From contig CM034133.1 of the NCBI GenBank assembly GCA_019914995.1, forward strand, positions 2,232,001-2,296,000: 64,000 bases of DNA, given 5' to 3'. The notes below the pieces were generated by a model. It had not been told where the DNA came from, did not search any database, and worked only from the letters and a program-made list of their open reading frames with translations. A program made the position numbers and the translations under genes. This stretch comes from Acanthochlamys bracteata. Taxonomy: Eukaryota > Streptophyta > Magnoliopsida > Pandanales > Velloziaceae. Below are positions 23,535-35,392 of the stretch, one piece after another; the stretch's first letter is position 1; each line of letters begins with the position of its first letter.

Positions 23535-25292
23535 ATGGTTTCCAGAGAGCAAAAGAGAGCTGCTGTACATGAGAAGCTGCAGCTTCTTCGTTCAGTCACA
23601 AACTCTCATTCAGTAATTCTTCTTATATATAAATATACCTCGCAGAAAACTTCTCCCTGTGATATTTTTCCCATCTCTATCTTGTTATTCGCTTTTAAGC
23701 TTGATGATTTCATTTTATGAGCATTTGGAACGAGTAATATAATTGAGAACTCTTCCTAAGATTATAATCATTCTTACACTCTCTGTAGGTAGTTTGTTTT
23801 ACATCCTGTTTTCCTTCTTTGCAAAGTTCATGCTATATTCTTCTTTATTTGCAAAGCTCACTCATCCTGTATATAGACAACTATTACATTTAGCTAGATT
23901 CCCCAATCATTTAATATTAGCTTTGCAAAGAAAAGTTATATAGCTAGCTAGCTGTAACTACTAGTTCTTTTCACCACTTCATCAAAAGCCGAATATATTT
24001 GGAAATCAGAATAACATCTACTGGAAGCACTTCAATCAGATGGTAATATAACGCAGTAACCACTGAACATGAAATTCATCGGTCCAGAAATAGATGAACA
24101 TCTACAGTCTTTTTGCTTTTACTGTTTTATTTATGGAAATCATGCCACAAGTACAACTTGTGGTTTATAAGTGATCTCATACAGTAGTTCTCAGGTTATC
24201 TCATATTTTTGTGACAGCTAAGCAAGACTTCGATCATTGTTGACGCGACAAAGTACATTGAAGAGTTGAAGCTAAAGGTGGAAAGACTCAACCATGAGAT
24301 TGCATGCACCCGGAGCTCTAGTGATGATGAAGAAGAAACCTCCCCCGTGGTAAATTAACTGTTCATGGATATTCATGAACCTTTCATTTGCTATAGTTTG
24401 ATGCTAATCTAGCTCCTGACTTCTGTATTCGTTCTACATTCTTAATTTTATCAGGTGAGTGTTGAAACTTCAGATAAGGGCTTTCTAATCAATGTATTTT
24501 CAGAGAAGAGCTCATCAGGCTTGCTTGTCTCCATACTGGAAGCCTTTGAGGATTTGGGACTCACTGTCCTAGAAGCTAGGGTTTCATGCACTGACACTTT
24601 CTGTCTGGAAGCTGTTGGCGGAGAGGTATAAGTCTCACAGCATAGATATGGCATTGTCCATTGATTTCTTCTGTTGCTTTACACACGTAACACATAACTA
24701 ATTAACCAACAGAAAAGATGCATTATGAAACAAATTAATCTTGGCCCACATATAACTTTCATACTAACCTCACCGGGGACGAGATTTTATAAATTATTCT
24801 GCTAGATGAGCGACCGATGCCAATGCCATGTCGTAAGAGAGCATTTGCGTCGTTGTCATTAACAGAAATATCTATGTGTATGCCACTCAGGGTAGACGAA
24901 ACAATTTGCAAATTGCAATTAGGTTCTTTCTTATAGCATGATCACAAGCATGCACTGATCTAAATCGACTCCTTTAATGCTCTCTGCAAGTTATAACAAG
25001 CACTTCTACAGTAAATCACTTACAAACTAGCTAGTGAGACCTTAGTAGTGTGTAAACTTGTCCGGAACTAGATTCTGCATTTAGCCTACGCTTGAGTACA
25101 TACATTTCACTCATGCCATATGAAAACTGTTTTAAACAATAACAACATGCAAGTGCTAAGTTCTCATAATCTTTACTCCATATTTTCTCTTTAATTTTGC
25201 AGAATCAAGATGAAAACATCGATGAACAGGTAGTAAAACAAGCAGTGCTGCAAGCTATCAAGGATTGCGAAGAAAGTTCTGAAGAGGAGTAA
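23535..25292 (+). CDS. Short helix-loop-helix protein with ACT-like C-terminal domain (bHLH family)
   Basis: Four phase-0 exons (23535-23612, 24218-24349, 24455-24625, 25203-25292) encode 156 residues. Residues 1-60 read as helix-loop-helix (HEKLQLLRSVTNSH, then KTSIIVDATKYIEELKLKVE), and about 78-150 form an ACT-like dimerisation fold (GFLINVFSEK, LLVSILEAFEDLGLTVLEAR, VVKQAVLQAI). The canonical basic region with the HxxExxR DNA contacts is not visible: the protein starts MVSREQKRAAVHEK, so it may act by dimerisation rather than direct DNA binding. I chose the ATG at 23535 because related plant proteins, as I recall them, begin MVSREQKRAA; an in-frame ATG at 23487 would add 16 basic residues (MKGLFSKERSRKEKDI), and that form cannot be excluded. 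The intron 3 donor is GAG|GTATAA. Confidence 0.85.
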
Positions 25293-26303
25293 TCAATTAA
25301 TGCACCACTTTCTCATGAAAGCGCAAGCTTTATTTCTCTGGTTCACTTTAGCAGTTCCTTTGTACGTAGTTCCGGTAATTTTTTTATCATGCTTAATCTT
25401 TGCAATATATATAAGAATATAATTTAATTGTATCAGCAACACATGATGGTCATCAATTATCTATGTTGCTAAAAGTAATTTTATGAATCTACCTATGAAA
25501 AGCCAGTCTTTGCAATGCCTCAAATCATGAGACTGAAGAGACTATTATTACCATGACAAACTAACTCTTTTTATATAGAGCTAGACTTATGTTACGCTGA
25601 AAATTAGAGTAGTAAAGCAAGCTGATAGGTTCCAAAAAAAAAAAAAAAGCAGATCTCACAAAAACTATTATACTGCATTACAGGCGTAAAAGTATTTCTC
25701 TCTTTTGGGAGAACTCATTTATTAATGGCTCAGTATTGCATGGCTTCGGATATCTATATTCGCTGGCAGTCGTGTGGTTGCCTACATATTTACACAACTC
25801 TATTCGAAGAGATGTATTAGCTCAAGACCGTTCAAATCTTGGACAATATTTTTATTTTTGAAAGATTTGAATCTCAAAGATTGTAAAGAGCTTTTAAGAA
25901 GATATCTAATATTGTATATATTTTAATTATTTCTTTCCTTTATTTTTATAAATTTTATCATTACTTTGAAATTAAAAAATCTTTTTTTTCATCAAGGAAG
26001 AAAATCCATCTCTCCAATTAAATTTGTTAAGATGATTTTGCTGCTCTATACCTCTCAGCAATTAACCGTTGTTCATTGACCTCTTACCCTAGCCAGCAAT
26101 ATCAACTGAATGCATGCTGGGACTTTATTTCCAAAACTAGTTTCTCAAATTACTGTCATTGCAGCTATACTACTTTAGGAGCTATGCCACTAAGAGCAAA
26201 AACTCAACGAAAATGTTGCAGGCAGCTATATATACTTCAGTTATACAAACAAAACTACCTGGCAATGTTCTAGCTGCCAATGAGCAAATTGTTGGCGTAT
26301 AAT
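25293..26303. other. Spacer between the HLH gene and the minus-strand remnant
   Basis: It holds the 3' flank of the HLH gene, a poly-A run near 25636-25650 and AT-rich sequence. No gene is supported. Confidence 0.45.
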
Positions 26304-27234
26304 CTATAGCTTTCTTTTCTCAGATTCATAGTCATGTCTAGGCAGTATATGACCTGTTCCTGAAGGAGGCAGCCAAAACTTTTCTCCAGTCATGTCTTGG
26401 TTTGCATAGCGTTTTGACAAGCTCGTCTTCAACACTGAGCTGCAGAAAGTAATATTTTCATTAGATGGTTGGTCATACTAATGACAAACATTGATATGAC
26501 AAATAAGTGCAGGCGGGTAAAATAACCGAAAAGAACATGAAAGATGCACAAGGTCCATAAGTTGTGCGTGCACACGAAGCAGCTCATTATATACTCAGGA
26601 TAGGAGTTATATGCAGAAAGCTAGATAGGTTTATGATTTAATGTAATCACAATCAGAATGAGATAAAAAGCTTTTGAAGTCAGAGCATCCTTGGATAGCT
26701 AGTCCAATTAAATATTTAAGGCTTTATGCAAAAAGCGCTTAATTAACCATGAGGAAGAAAAAGTAATCTTGTTTAAAGTACTGGAAATATGGATTGGGTT
26801 AAAGTTGCAATTTTGTTCAGATACCAAAAATGGAGCTATAAAAATGTTAGTACTTAGTTCGACATATATTTAAAAAAGGAGCAGCAGTAAAACCTTGCAG
26901 CATCAACAAAGGTCTTCATATCCTGAGTCAAAAAGGCAGGATTGAGCTGGATTACGACCTTCTTTCAAAACTCGCGCGCAACCTCTTGCCAGAAGAATGC
27001 TTGAGATCCTTCACAAAGGTGGATATCCTGGGAAGAAACCAGCATCAGATAATAAGACTTGATCATCCCCCTCATTAGAACTCATCAACTTAAATTGGAA
27101 CAATAACAGCATACAATTCTTTTCCAGAATAATGTGAGGCATCCTCAGTCATCCACATATCCCAAGAAGAAGCCTCATTCGAAGTACAGAGGCATCTGCA
27201 GAAAGAATTTGCTTGTACATAACATCCTTCTACT
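26304..27234 (-). pseudogene. Decayed coding remnant of unknown family, downstream of the pseudouridine synthase
   Basis: On the minus strand two exon-like blocks with good splice borders join in phase: 27027-26894 (acceptor cccag, donor AAG|GTTTTA) and 26439-26304 (acceptor ctgcag, stop TAG). They read protein-like sequence such as EGSQAFFWQEVAREF, QLNPAFLTQDMKTFVDAA, SVLKTSLSKRYANQDM and EKFWLPPSGTGHILPRHDYE. An in-frame TGA follows VAREF. Immediately upstream, further plausible blocks (SSWDMWMTEDASHYSGKELY at about 27165-27105, then NEGDDQVLLSDAGFFPGYPP at about 27080-27020) lie in different frames. The composition suggests a once-real C-terminus now broken by a stop and shifts. I do not recognise the family. 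It could also be 3' UTR exons of the neighbouring gene that captured an old coding segment. Confidence 0.45.
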
Positions 27235-30200
27235 TCAAACAGCGACTTCTGATGGAATTTCAATAGGAGCATAAAGCGTGGCTCCTCTTTTTGTCTTGAC
27301 ATAATTTTCTATCCAAAATTTCCAAGCTTCTCTAACTTCATCTAGCTGTGCACTAGGTATGCATGAATTTCTATCCAAATTCTCAACCCACTCATTCCAA
27401 GGATATTTTGAGATATCCAAGAAGTTAGAGACCTGAGGCAACACGGTTGAAGTATAGAAAGCATTAACAGCCTTTTGAATATCTTCAGATTCCACCATTC
27501 TTAGGATTTCCGGTCGAACAACTTTTCCAGGACGATTTCTTATGGAGAAACGGTTACCTTGAAGAATCAAAACCTCTGAAGGGGCTAAAGGTAGCACTAT
27601 TCTAGAAAACTTAGCAAGCGATATGCCTATAACATCGCGTGGTAGCAACCCCCGTTTTACTGCAACTGCAGTTCCAACCATTTTTCTAATCTGCAGCAAA
27701 GAGAAACGAATATGAATTCCTAAATTCAAATTAAATATTCTACTAAGTTTTATGAATACCCACGAAGAACATATGTTACTATATGACCTTTTTTTAGGGA
27801 GGGCTGAACATTTACCCCAGGTGGTAACCTGAGATTTTTACGGCCCTTCTATTGCAGGTAAAAACTTCATATCAGTGTTTCCCAGTGAACCATTTAATAT
27901 TGGTGTAAAAATAGAACTGAAGAAAAGAAAATTTCACACCATAAAACAGAAACAAGTACTGGAGAATGACTTACTTGATGTAGCATAAAGGATTCTCCAC
28001 ATATCGTCAGCTCAACAAAATTCCTCCCCTTTGATGTTTCCAGCTTTCCACAACCACAGATAAAGATCTTCCGAAAGTGTGAGGCGCCTATTCTATCCAT
28101 CTCATCAGGCTCATATAACCATCTTGCACGAACAGTAGAAGTTGGACCTGGATTATTATGCTCATCTCCTTGTTCTCCCAAGTCAAGCTCATCTTCATCG
28201 GCATCACTTGCACTTGAAGAGCTACAAGATTCCTCATATGATATTAAAGGAATTTCTTTCACCTCACTTTCACTTGGACCGATATTTTCTCCAACCTCAA
28301 TCCCACAATTATCCTGAGCTGATCTTGTTAGTTTCAAAATTAAGTGTTTCTGGAGAGGCTTCTTCCTATATTTAGAACGAGTAGTGTAATTGTGAAATGG
28401 ATGCTCTCCCTGCAGTCATAGCATTCAGCAAACTTAATGTCTGTGGTTTTGTGTCAAAGCAGGACCAAAGCAGCAGGATATTGGCACTTCAAGTGAGAAA
28501 ATTGATTAAATATGATGCAAGTGCAACTTGTTGAAACAATGATACAAATTTGCTAACATTGAGAACCACCCTCCAAGAAGTAAACTTCTCTTTATTTTGG
28601 CAGCTGGTTTCCTGCTTTCAATGTACAAGGAGAGAAGTAAAGACAACTTTGTGCACAGTTGACGTGTATTACATGGTGACTTTATTTAGCACAGCATATA
28701 CATTTTTTGCATCATTTCCTCCTATGTGCGTTTTGGTTAGCAAAATGATTCTTTAGCATGATCTCTGTATAAACATGCGGAGGACGAGGTCCCTAATAAG
28801 AATTAAAAAGAGGATCTGAACAACAGTACTACATAAGCAATTATATTTAGAGATCAAGAGCTTAAAAGTAAACATTTGAAAAATTCACCTATGAATCTCC
28901 CAGTAGAAATCCAAGTTTTTACTATTATATTGAAGGAAAATTAAATCATTAGATGAATGCTCCGCGTCTTAAGAAGGTTTTCCAATTGCACCACAAGAAA
29001 AGCTGACCTCAAAACCTTTGAGTATACTGTTGAACTCTGATAAGTGCTCCGCTACTTCTTCTGAGGTGCAGTGACTTTTGATCCCAATAATCTCTGCAGG
29101 GAGGAGATACGAGTAGATTCTGACAATGCACTCCCTTCTTGGGTCAAAACTCCTTAACAAATCAGTACAACAACCAATGAAATTGAGGTATAAACATGAT
29201 CTTTTACATACGAAAGAACCTTAAAAACATTTAAACAACATTAGGATGCACGTACGCATTACTCACTAAACATGCGGCTCTGCAACAATGTAGTTGAACT
29301 ATTAACAAATAGAGGAGAGATCTTGAGATACTAGATACACTGCATAAATTAGTCATATATGAGACCGTCAAGACTACCTTGTCACTTAAATAATACACTG
29401 CATGTAAAATTTCTTACCCTTGTGCAGGTAATATGCTGAAAACTTTAATATTGTCAGGTAGGTAGAAATTGACAAAATCAGCCAAAACCATGCCAGTAGG
29501 ATCATCCTTCCATGCAAACTCAGGAATTTCCATCTTCAACGAGATCATTGTTGCCAAGGAATGGACCTATTACATTACCACGTCAGGAACTATTGCGTAC
29601 AAAACTTTGAATTATCAAAGCGCAAAACTTAGAACCATGACCAAAGCATGAGGAAATTCAGTTGATCCCTTTCACAGCTTCATAAGCTGATCATCAAGAA
29701 GCTTGTATCATTCATTCTTAAAATAAAAAGTATTAACAAAAAGGGGTGAAACAAATAGGTGATAAATGTGTGGGATCGGCCTTTCATGTCAACTTGGTGA
29801 ACAGCCTGTTAGTCTCATTTGCACCATTAGGTACCAACAAAAAACTAAACTCAGTACAAAGAATTCAAATAAAAAAGGTTTAGTGCTTTTCTACAAGATA
29901 CGGAGGACAATAGACGAGACAATTTCAATGATCAATTAACATATCTAATTGCCTATAACTGCATTGCTGCATCGTTTGGCCAACCGTTCTCTTGAAAAAA
30001 TACTATGGTGTCTTAAAAAGATGAAGCAAATATTAGCTTCTTCTTTCAAATAAGTCTACCATGGAAGGGCAATCTCACTGTGTCATCCTTCAAATGGGTG
30101 CTTACATAGGTCGTCAAAAATGATTAATGCTACAGATAAATTTCAAAACACAAGTGATGTTTGGATTATCCTTCTAAGCAAGGAGAAGTTAAGAATTGCA

Positions 30201-30872
30201 AAAAGAAGAACAGTGCTTGTCCCCTGAAATTAGAAAAAAGGTTTTCTCCCTTGTAATTAAAAAAGCAAAGAACCTTTTCTACTAAGGGGTAGCTTAACCT
30301 AGAGAGATAACAGTTATAATTCTATTACCCCCTTATCAGTTCTGCTACTCCTCGCCCATCCAATTTTATGAAGATCTCCAAAATTACTCTCCCGGATTCC
30401 TCCTGCCTTATATATCGCAGATTCCAGCTCAGCCTCTATTGCTACAATCAGCGAGAAAATTCATTAGCAAATCAAATGCAACGCTAATAATCATCCATCA
30501 TTTAACTAAACTCACTTGACAAACCAGTGCCACCCCGTTGCATCTGAAGACCTGCAGTTGCAATCCTCTAAGTAAAAGAAGATAAACTTTTCCTTCAAAA
30601 TTTTTTTAATAGAAGTAGAACTTGTGCTGAGAAGAAAATAAAAAGGAGGAGATACCTCGGTAGTGAGTACCCACATAACCAACGCGCATTGCCACCTTCT
30701 TCTTCCGGAAAGCTTCCCACCGTTGTGTCCCAGGCTCTGGAACAGAAGAAGAAGAGGACGAAGAAGAAGAAGAAGAAGGACGACGGCAGCTGAAGGAACG
30801 AAGAGCTCGGTGGCGGGTGGAACTTATCGGGAACAGTAACGGGAGACGAAGCGGAGACGCAGGAGCGGCCAT
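27235..30872 (-). CDS. tRNA pseudouridine synthase, TruA/PUS1 family
   Basis: Seven exons on the minus strand: 30872-30656, 30551-30516, 30441-30329, 29566-29418, 29152-29008, 28409-27975, 27690-27235, all phases agreeing, 516 residues. After an N-terminus rich in Ser/Arg that looks like an organelle transit peptide, the enzyme core begins [20 protein letters not shown]. The catalytic Asp is D120 in [13 protein letters not shown]. Later motifs are [50 protein letters not shown] and [21 protein letters not shown], all typical of TruA-type enzymes that convert uridines in the tRNA anticodon arm to pseudouridine. Exon 6 carries a Ser/Asp/Glu-rich insert ([20 protein letters not shown]) between the active-site halves. 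I chose ATG 30872; an upstream in-frame ATG at 30965 would replace the transit-like start. It is divergent from the sororin-like gene. Confidence 0.93.
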
Positions 30873-31457
30873 TGCTAGTTTCGTTCTCAGAACAGAGAGA
30901 AAGACAACACAGGCCAATAACCCAAATTTATCTTTTATGCTTTTGATGGCCCAAATCCAGTCCACTAATTAGTAATATTTTCGATCTGGGTTCTTTTTAT
31001 TCTAATTTGCAACTAATTACCAAGCTGCATTTTTTTGTTTGTTTAATATCTCCTAAATAAACTTATATAGTTCTATATTACAAATAAATTTATCTTATAG
31101 AGATCCTGGGCTTTCTTTGTTCATAGACCAAAGCCAGCTGAATATTTTATCGCTATTTGCATATTAGACCCCAATTTGTTGTACAAATAATTAATCTATA
31201 TGCGCCACTTTTGTTTGCTAATACTACTAAAAGATGCTTATGTTGCAAATATTTCCAACGTAGATCGGGCTCGTTAAAATAGTCTAGCTCTTCAAGTTAG
31301 TTCAGACACCCGCGTTCTTCTCAGCAAATTTTGTTACGAATCTTCTTCAGCGATCTCTCTCTCCCGCCAACAAAGCAACTCATTCGTTGATCTTCTCTTC
31401 TTCATCTCAGCGTTCTCTGAGAAATCAACTTCTGCAAAATTGAGTTGAATCATTATA
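30873..31457. promoter_or_regulatory. Shared divergent promoter between the pseudouridine synthase and sororin-like genes
   Basis: The two start codons are 585 bp apart on opposite strands, so their promoters must overlap or abut. Near the sororin side, CTCCCGCC at 31361-31368 is close to an E2F site, which would suit a cell-cycle gene. No further elements could be assigned. Confidence 0.5.
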
Positions 31458-33807
31458 ATGGCGCCGGAAACACGGAGCCGGTCGCAGTTAAGTAGTAGAA
31501 ACGCTCTCTCAGACATCACCAATTCTTATTCTCTGGTCAAATACACTCCTAAATCCAAGCCCGATTTAAGAAATTGGTCTTGTTCTCGGCCGACGGTGTC
31601 TATTTCTACCAGCATTGCTTCAAGCCATCCACCCGTTGAGAAACAGAAGCAGAAGAAGCAGATAATTGGGTGCCCGGACCAACACAAACATGGCACTGGT
31701 ATATAACCTCTCGATTTGGTTTGATTTGGTTTTGGAGCTAGGTTTGGTGGAAATCGCATGGTTGGTGGATCGTTGGTGTCGAAGTAATGCTGACGTTTTA
31801 TTTGTTGTTGACTTTGATGCTGGAGTAACTTTAGAGAAACTTAAGATTCAACGAAGAGCACTTGTGAGTTATTAATTGATGCTAACTTCGATAAATTAAA
31901 CGGTAATGCTAGTTTTCATAGTTTCTGAGTTTGTTGCTGGAGTGAACATCTAGGGAAATGTTATCAGAGTTTTACTGAATTTAGTTGCTAAGTTCTTATG
32001 TTCTGTATATATCTTTTAATTTTAAATATTATTATATAGTTTTGCTTTTATTTAGGGTAGTTTTAGTTATATGGGAATAGAGTAGTCCTTATGCTTTTTG
32101 TTAAGGCCTGATCTGATTATGCAACATCAACTTTGAGTTGGTATTCTGGATGTCTCTTCATAGGCAGCTGATAGTAGTTTGCTTAGTATTTGAAGTTCAT
32201 TCTTTGTGATTAGAAGATGGCTAACGTAGCTACTTTTTTGGATATCCTGGTAACTTCAGTTGCTGTCAATGCTTGTAAGTCCAAACATTCTGTAGTCACG
32301 ACACTACCTAATGAAGCATCAAGAAAGGATGAAGGGAAGGCTGTAGCAGACCCATCAGCAGCCAGTTACCCCCCATTGCAAAGGACTAGTAAAACTAGGT
32401 ATGTCTGCATTACTCAGGACATGAGTAATATTATGTTGGTGTTTGCCATAAGTATGTTTAGATAACTTGAGTGATGTCCTACTAATTTTTTGAGTATTCC
32501 AATTTCTCTAAATTTTTATGTACTTCAGTTATATTAACGTATCATTCATCTGATAATACCAATCTTGTACTGCTAGGTTTAATTCTGATGAAGAACAGGT
32601 TGGAACCAGTTCAACAGGAGCTTTTTCCAAACCTTCTAAAAAGTTTAAGAAAGTAAGCTGAATTTCTACTTAACTTGTGTACTTTCACTCTTAATGTTTT
32701 TCTCTTACATGACACTGCGACTGCGACTTTCTTACAGTTGGTGTGTATTCACTGAATTTGCTGGTGTGGCTGGTATGAAAGTATATACCTTCTTTTGGTG
32801 TTTTAGGGAGTTTGGATAATTGTATTACTGTAACTACCATGCTATCGCTACTCTTTGGAGTCTCTTCTTATGTCGTACATCTCTTGTATCACTTGTTGGT
32901 GCTTGAAATGGAGTTCACAACATGATGTTTCATCCCAACCATCTACCGTTAGTCTCATTGCAAGATCTATGTCAGTACTGACAGTATATATATTGATGGA
33001 GAAGGCCACATAGCGCACTCTTTAATTGACGCTAGATATATATGATCACCTAACTAAAGACTTGGTTGGTGGTCCATCTTCAGCTATTTGATTCTGATGT
33101 GTTGACTTGATTATCTTTTGGTATGTAATGTAAAGATGACGGGCGTAACAGATAATCTCTTTCAAGTAGTTCAGAAGATCTACTTCTGATTCCAGGCCAG
33201 GTTTTGGTTGTTATTAAATAATGCCCACAATTTTTGATTAGTGAGGTGGAAGCACATAAGAAAGTGGAACTTGATTGTAGGATGTCCTGTTGAAACCAGA
33301 TTGTGAGCTCCATCTTTTTAGATGTTGAAACTCTAGTGGCTAAAATTTCTCTGGTAATGTGCTTTCAGTCAACAATTGCATCCTAACTGTTTAGGTTTCT
33401 GAGAAACTCCATATATGGTGGAATACTGTGGGTATTCCAGCCCATTTAACTGTGATTTTAGGTTATGATCAATGTGCCAATCTTTCTAGACAGACTCGGA
33501 CAAGGGTATTGTATGTATCGTTTGGTTTTTAAGCAGCCCAATCTAGCGCTTTTTACTTGTTACTAGGTAGACTTGTAACCAAACTAACAATGCTTGAATC
33601 TTTCATTTGATTAATTCATCCTTGCTCTTTTGTGCTTTTTTTGGTAATACCCAGAGGACACACCGGGGAACATCTGCAGACAAAGCTGGTAAACACGAGG
33701 GAGATCCATGGCTTAAGGATTTTATAAAGAAACAGAAGGCTTACTTTGATGAGTTGGACAAGTTCGAGCTTACTGTGGAAGAGGTCTCAGAGGACGAAAC
33801 TTTCTAG
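31458..33807 (+). CDS. Sororin-like sister-chromatid cohesion protein
   Basis: Four exons (31458-31698, 32260-32398, 32577-32652, 33655-33807) join to 202 residues with consistent phases. The protein is basic and low-complexity for its first 150 residues (MAPETRSRSQLSSRNALSDI, a KQKQKKQ stretch, then KPSKKFKK). It ends in a conserved-looking acidic block: WLKDFIKKQKAYFDELDKFE followed by LTVEEVSEDETF. That short C-terminal aromatic/FEL motif is the hallmark of sororin, which protects cohesin from WAPL during S/G2. The rest of the family is poorly conserved, so the call rests mainly on the C-terminus, the overall length and the basic N-terminus. Intron 3 (32653-33654) is about 1 kb and shows no coding potential. 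Confidence 0.75.
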
Positions 33808-35146
33808 TAGAAACAAATTCAGATGGCAATGCCCTTTGTATGTATTGTAGATATTTCCTCACCTTTTAAAAATCGTAAATGGGAGATAACAATGATCAAA
33901 ATGTATATTGGGGGATTTTGAGTATAACCCCCAACTTAAAGGGCTCCATAAGTTTGTATAGCATGGACCAGAACATCTATAGATCTGTAGCTAATGCTAC
34001 GCTCTTGAGTAAGGGATTTCATTGCATTTTATATGAATAAGATAATGTTGTGATTTTATAACATGGTAGATCTTTAGTATCTAGTGAAGTATATGTGCTG
34101 GAGGCGCCTCTTTTTACTGTGATGAGTAACACTAGCATCATTGATTGGTGAGAAACTGAGACATGTGATCTGTGGTGGATTCTTATGGTTCTGTTATCAA
34201 TCGAGCAGGTTGTTGGAGTGATTCACTATGAGTCAACGTTCTGGCATGATGCATGTCCAAGTCTTAGGTTTTTGGGGTGTATTATGACGTATAGTTTATT
34301 TAAACTTTTCAAGTTACAAATAATTAGAATACATTTATTAGGAAACGAGAAGCTGAACTTAATGTGAGAATGCAATGCTAAACATTCACTCAAAGTTTTA
34401 CGGTGAACATGAGAGATGGCTGACCTACTACTATTCTAATTGGCACGAAATAGGATCTTATGGGAGTTCCATTGGTCCAAAAACTGATCCACTAACCCTG
34501 CTCAACATAGATAGCGGCTGAGATCATCAGGACTACGTAGAATACTTAAGCTACTCTGATCCCAGGTACCTCTATAATGACTGCCTTATACAATTGAATA
34601 GTTCATCCCGTAAACCAAAATATAAAATCATATATTTACGTATATCAGACAAAATAACAGAAGTAAAAAAACACTAATCTTCGGCCATAACCAATTTTTT
34701 ACTCTTCCTCAAATTTTTTCAACTATGAGTTCATTCAACACAATAATAATTCTTTATATATGATAATAAATAAGTATCTCTTTTGAATTGTATTTCGTTG
34801 GAAACCCAAATAATACTGTTTATAAAGATGAAGTAGTTTTTCTTATTAAAAACTACCTCTATAATATAATAACTACCATATAACTATATAAAATAATTAC
34901 TTAATAACCACACATAATGAAATAACTATTAAAATATAGAATAGTTACTATAACTTTTATTATTTATTCATTCTAAAATTATATCACATAAAAATAAAAA
35001 TCATAAAAAATATATAATATTAAAATAATGTCTAACACATACTTCAGTTTTCTGCATGAACTTGCCTTACTAAACTCCAAACATTTGATAGAGACTGCTG
35101 TTGCTATCATCTACCAAACCCTAGCAAATTGCTTCCTAATATATCT
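33808..35146. other. Spacer, 3' flank of the sororin-like gene
   Basis: The 3' UTR is probably the first 250 bases. The remainder is AT-rich, with repeated aataactacc-like motifs at 34845-34930, and has no supported gene. Confidence 0.45.
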
Positions 35147-35392
35147 AGGGGTATTTGGGAGTGCTTATGAAATAGAAAGTATTTTTATCTTTTTTTTAAA
35201 AAAAAGTTTTATTTTTTTTATTTCCAAAAAAATAATAAAAATATGCAATAAAAAAATTTCATTACGTAAAATTTTTTTACAATTTTTAAATTTTTAAATA
35301 AAATTTTTAAATACTTATAAAATATGTATTAAAAAATATAAAATTAAAAATTAAAAAATTTTATTGGAGAAAAGCAATCCCAAACAGTCCCT
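35147..35392. mobile_element. Tourist-like MITE, best-preserved ends (copy B)
   Basis: The left end aggggtatttgggagtgctt and the reverse complement of the right end, agggactgtttgggattgct, agree at most positions, giving a terminal inverted repeat of about 20 bp. The 246-bp element is otherwise A/T-rich and non-coding. The GGGNNTGTTTGG-type end resembles Tourist/PIF-Harbinger MITEs. The flanks do not show a clear 3-bp TTA duplication. Confidence 0.75.
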
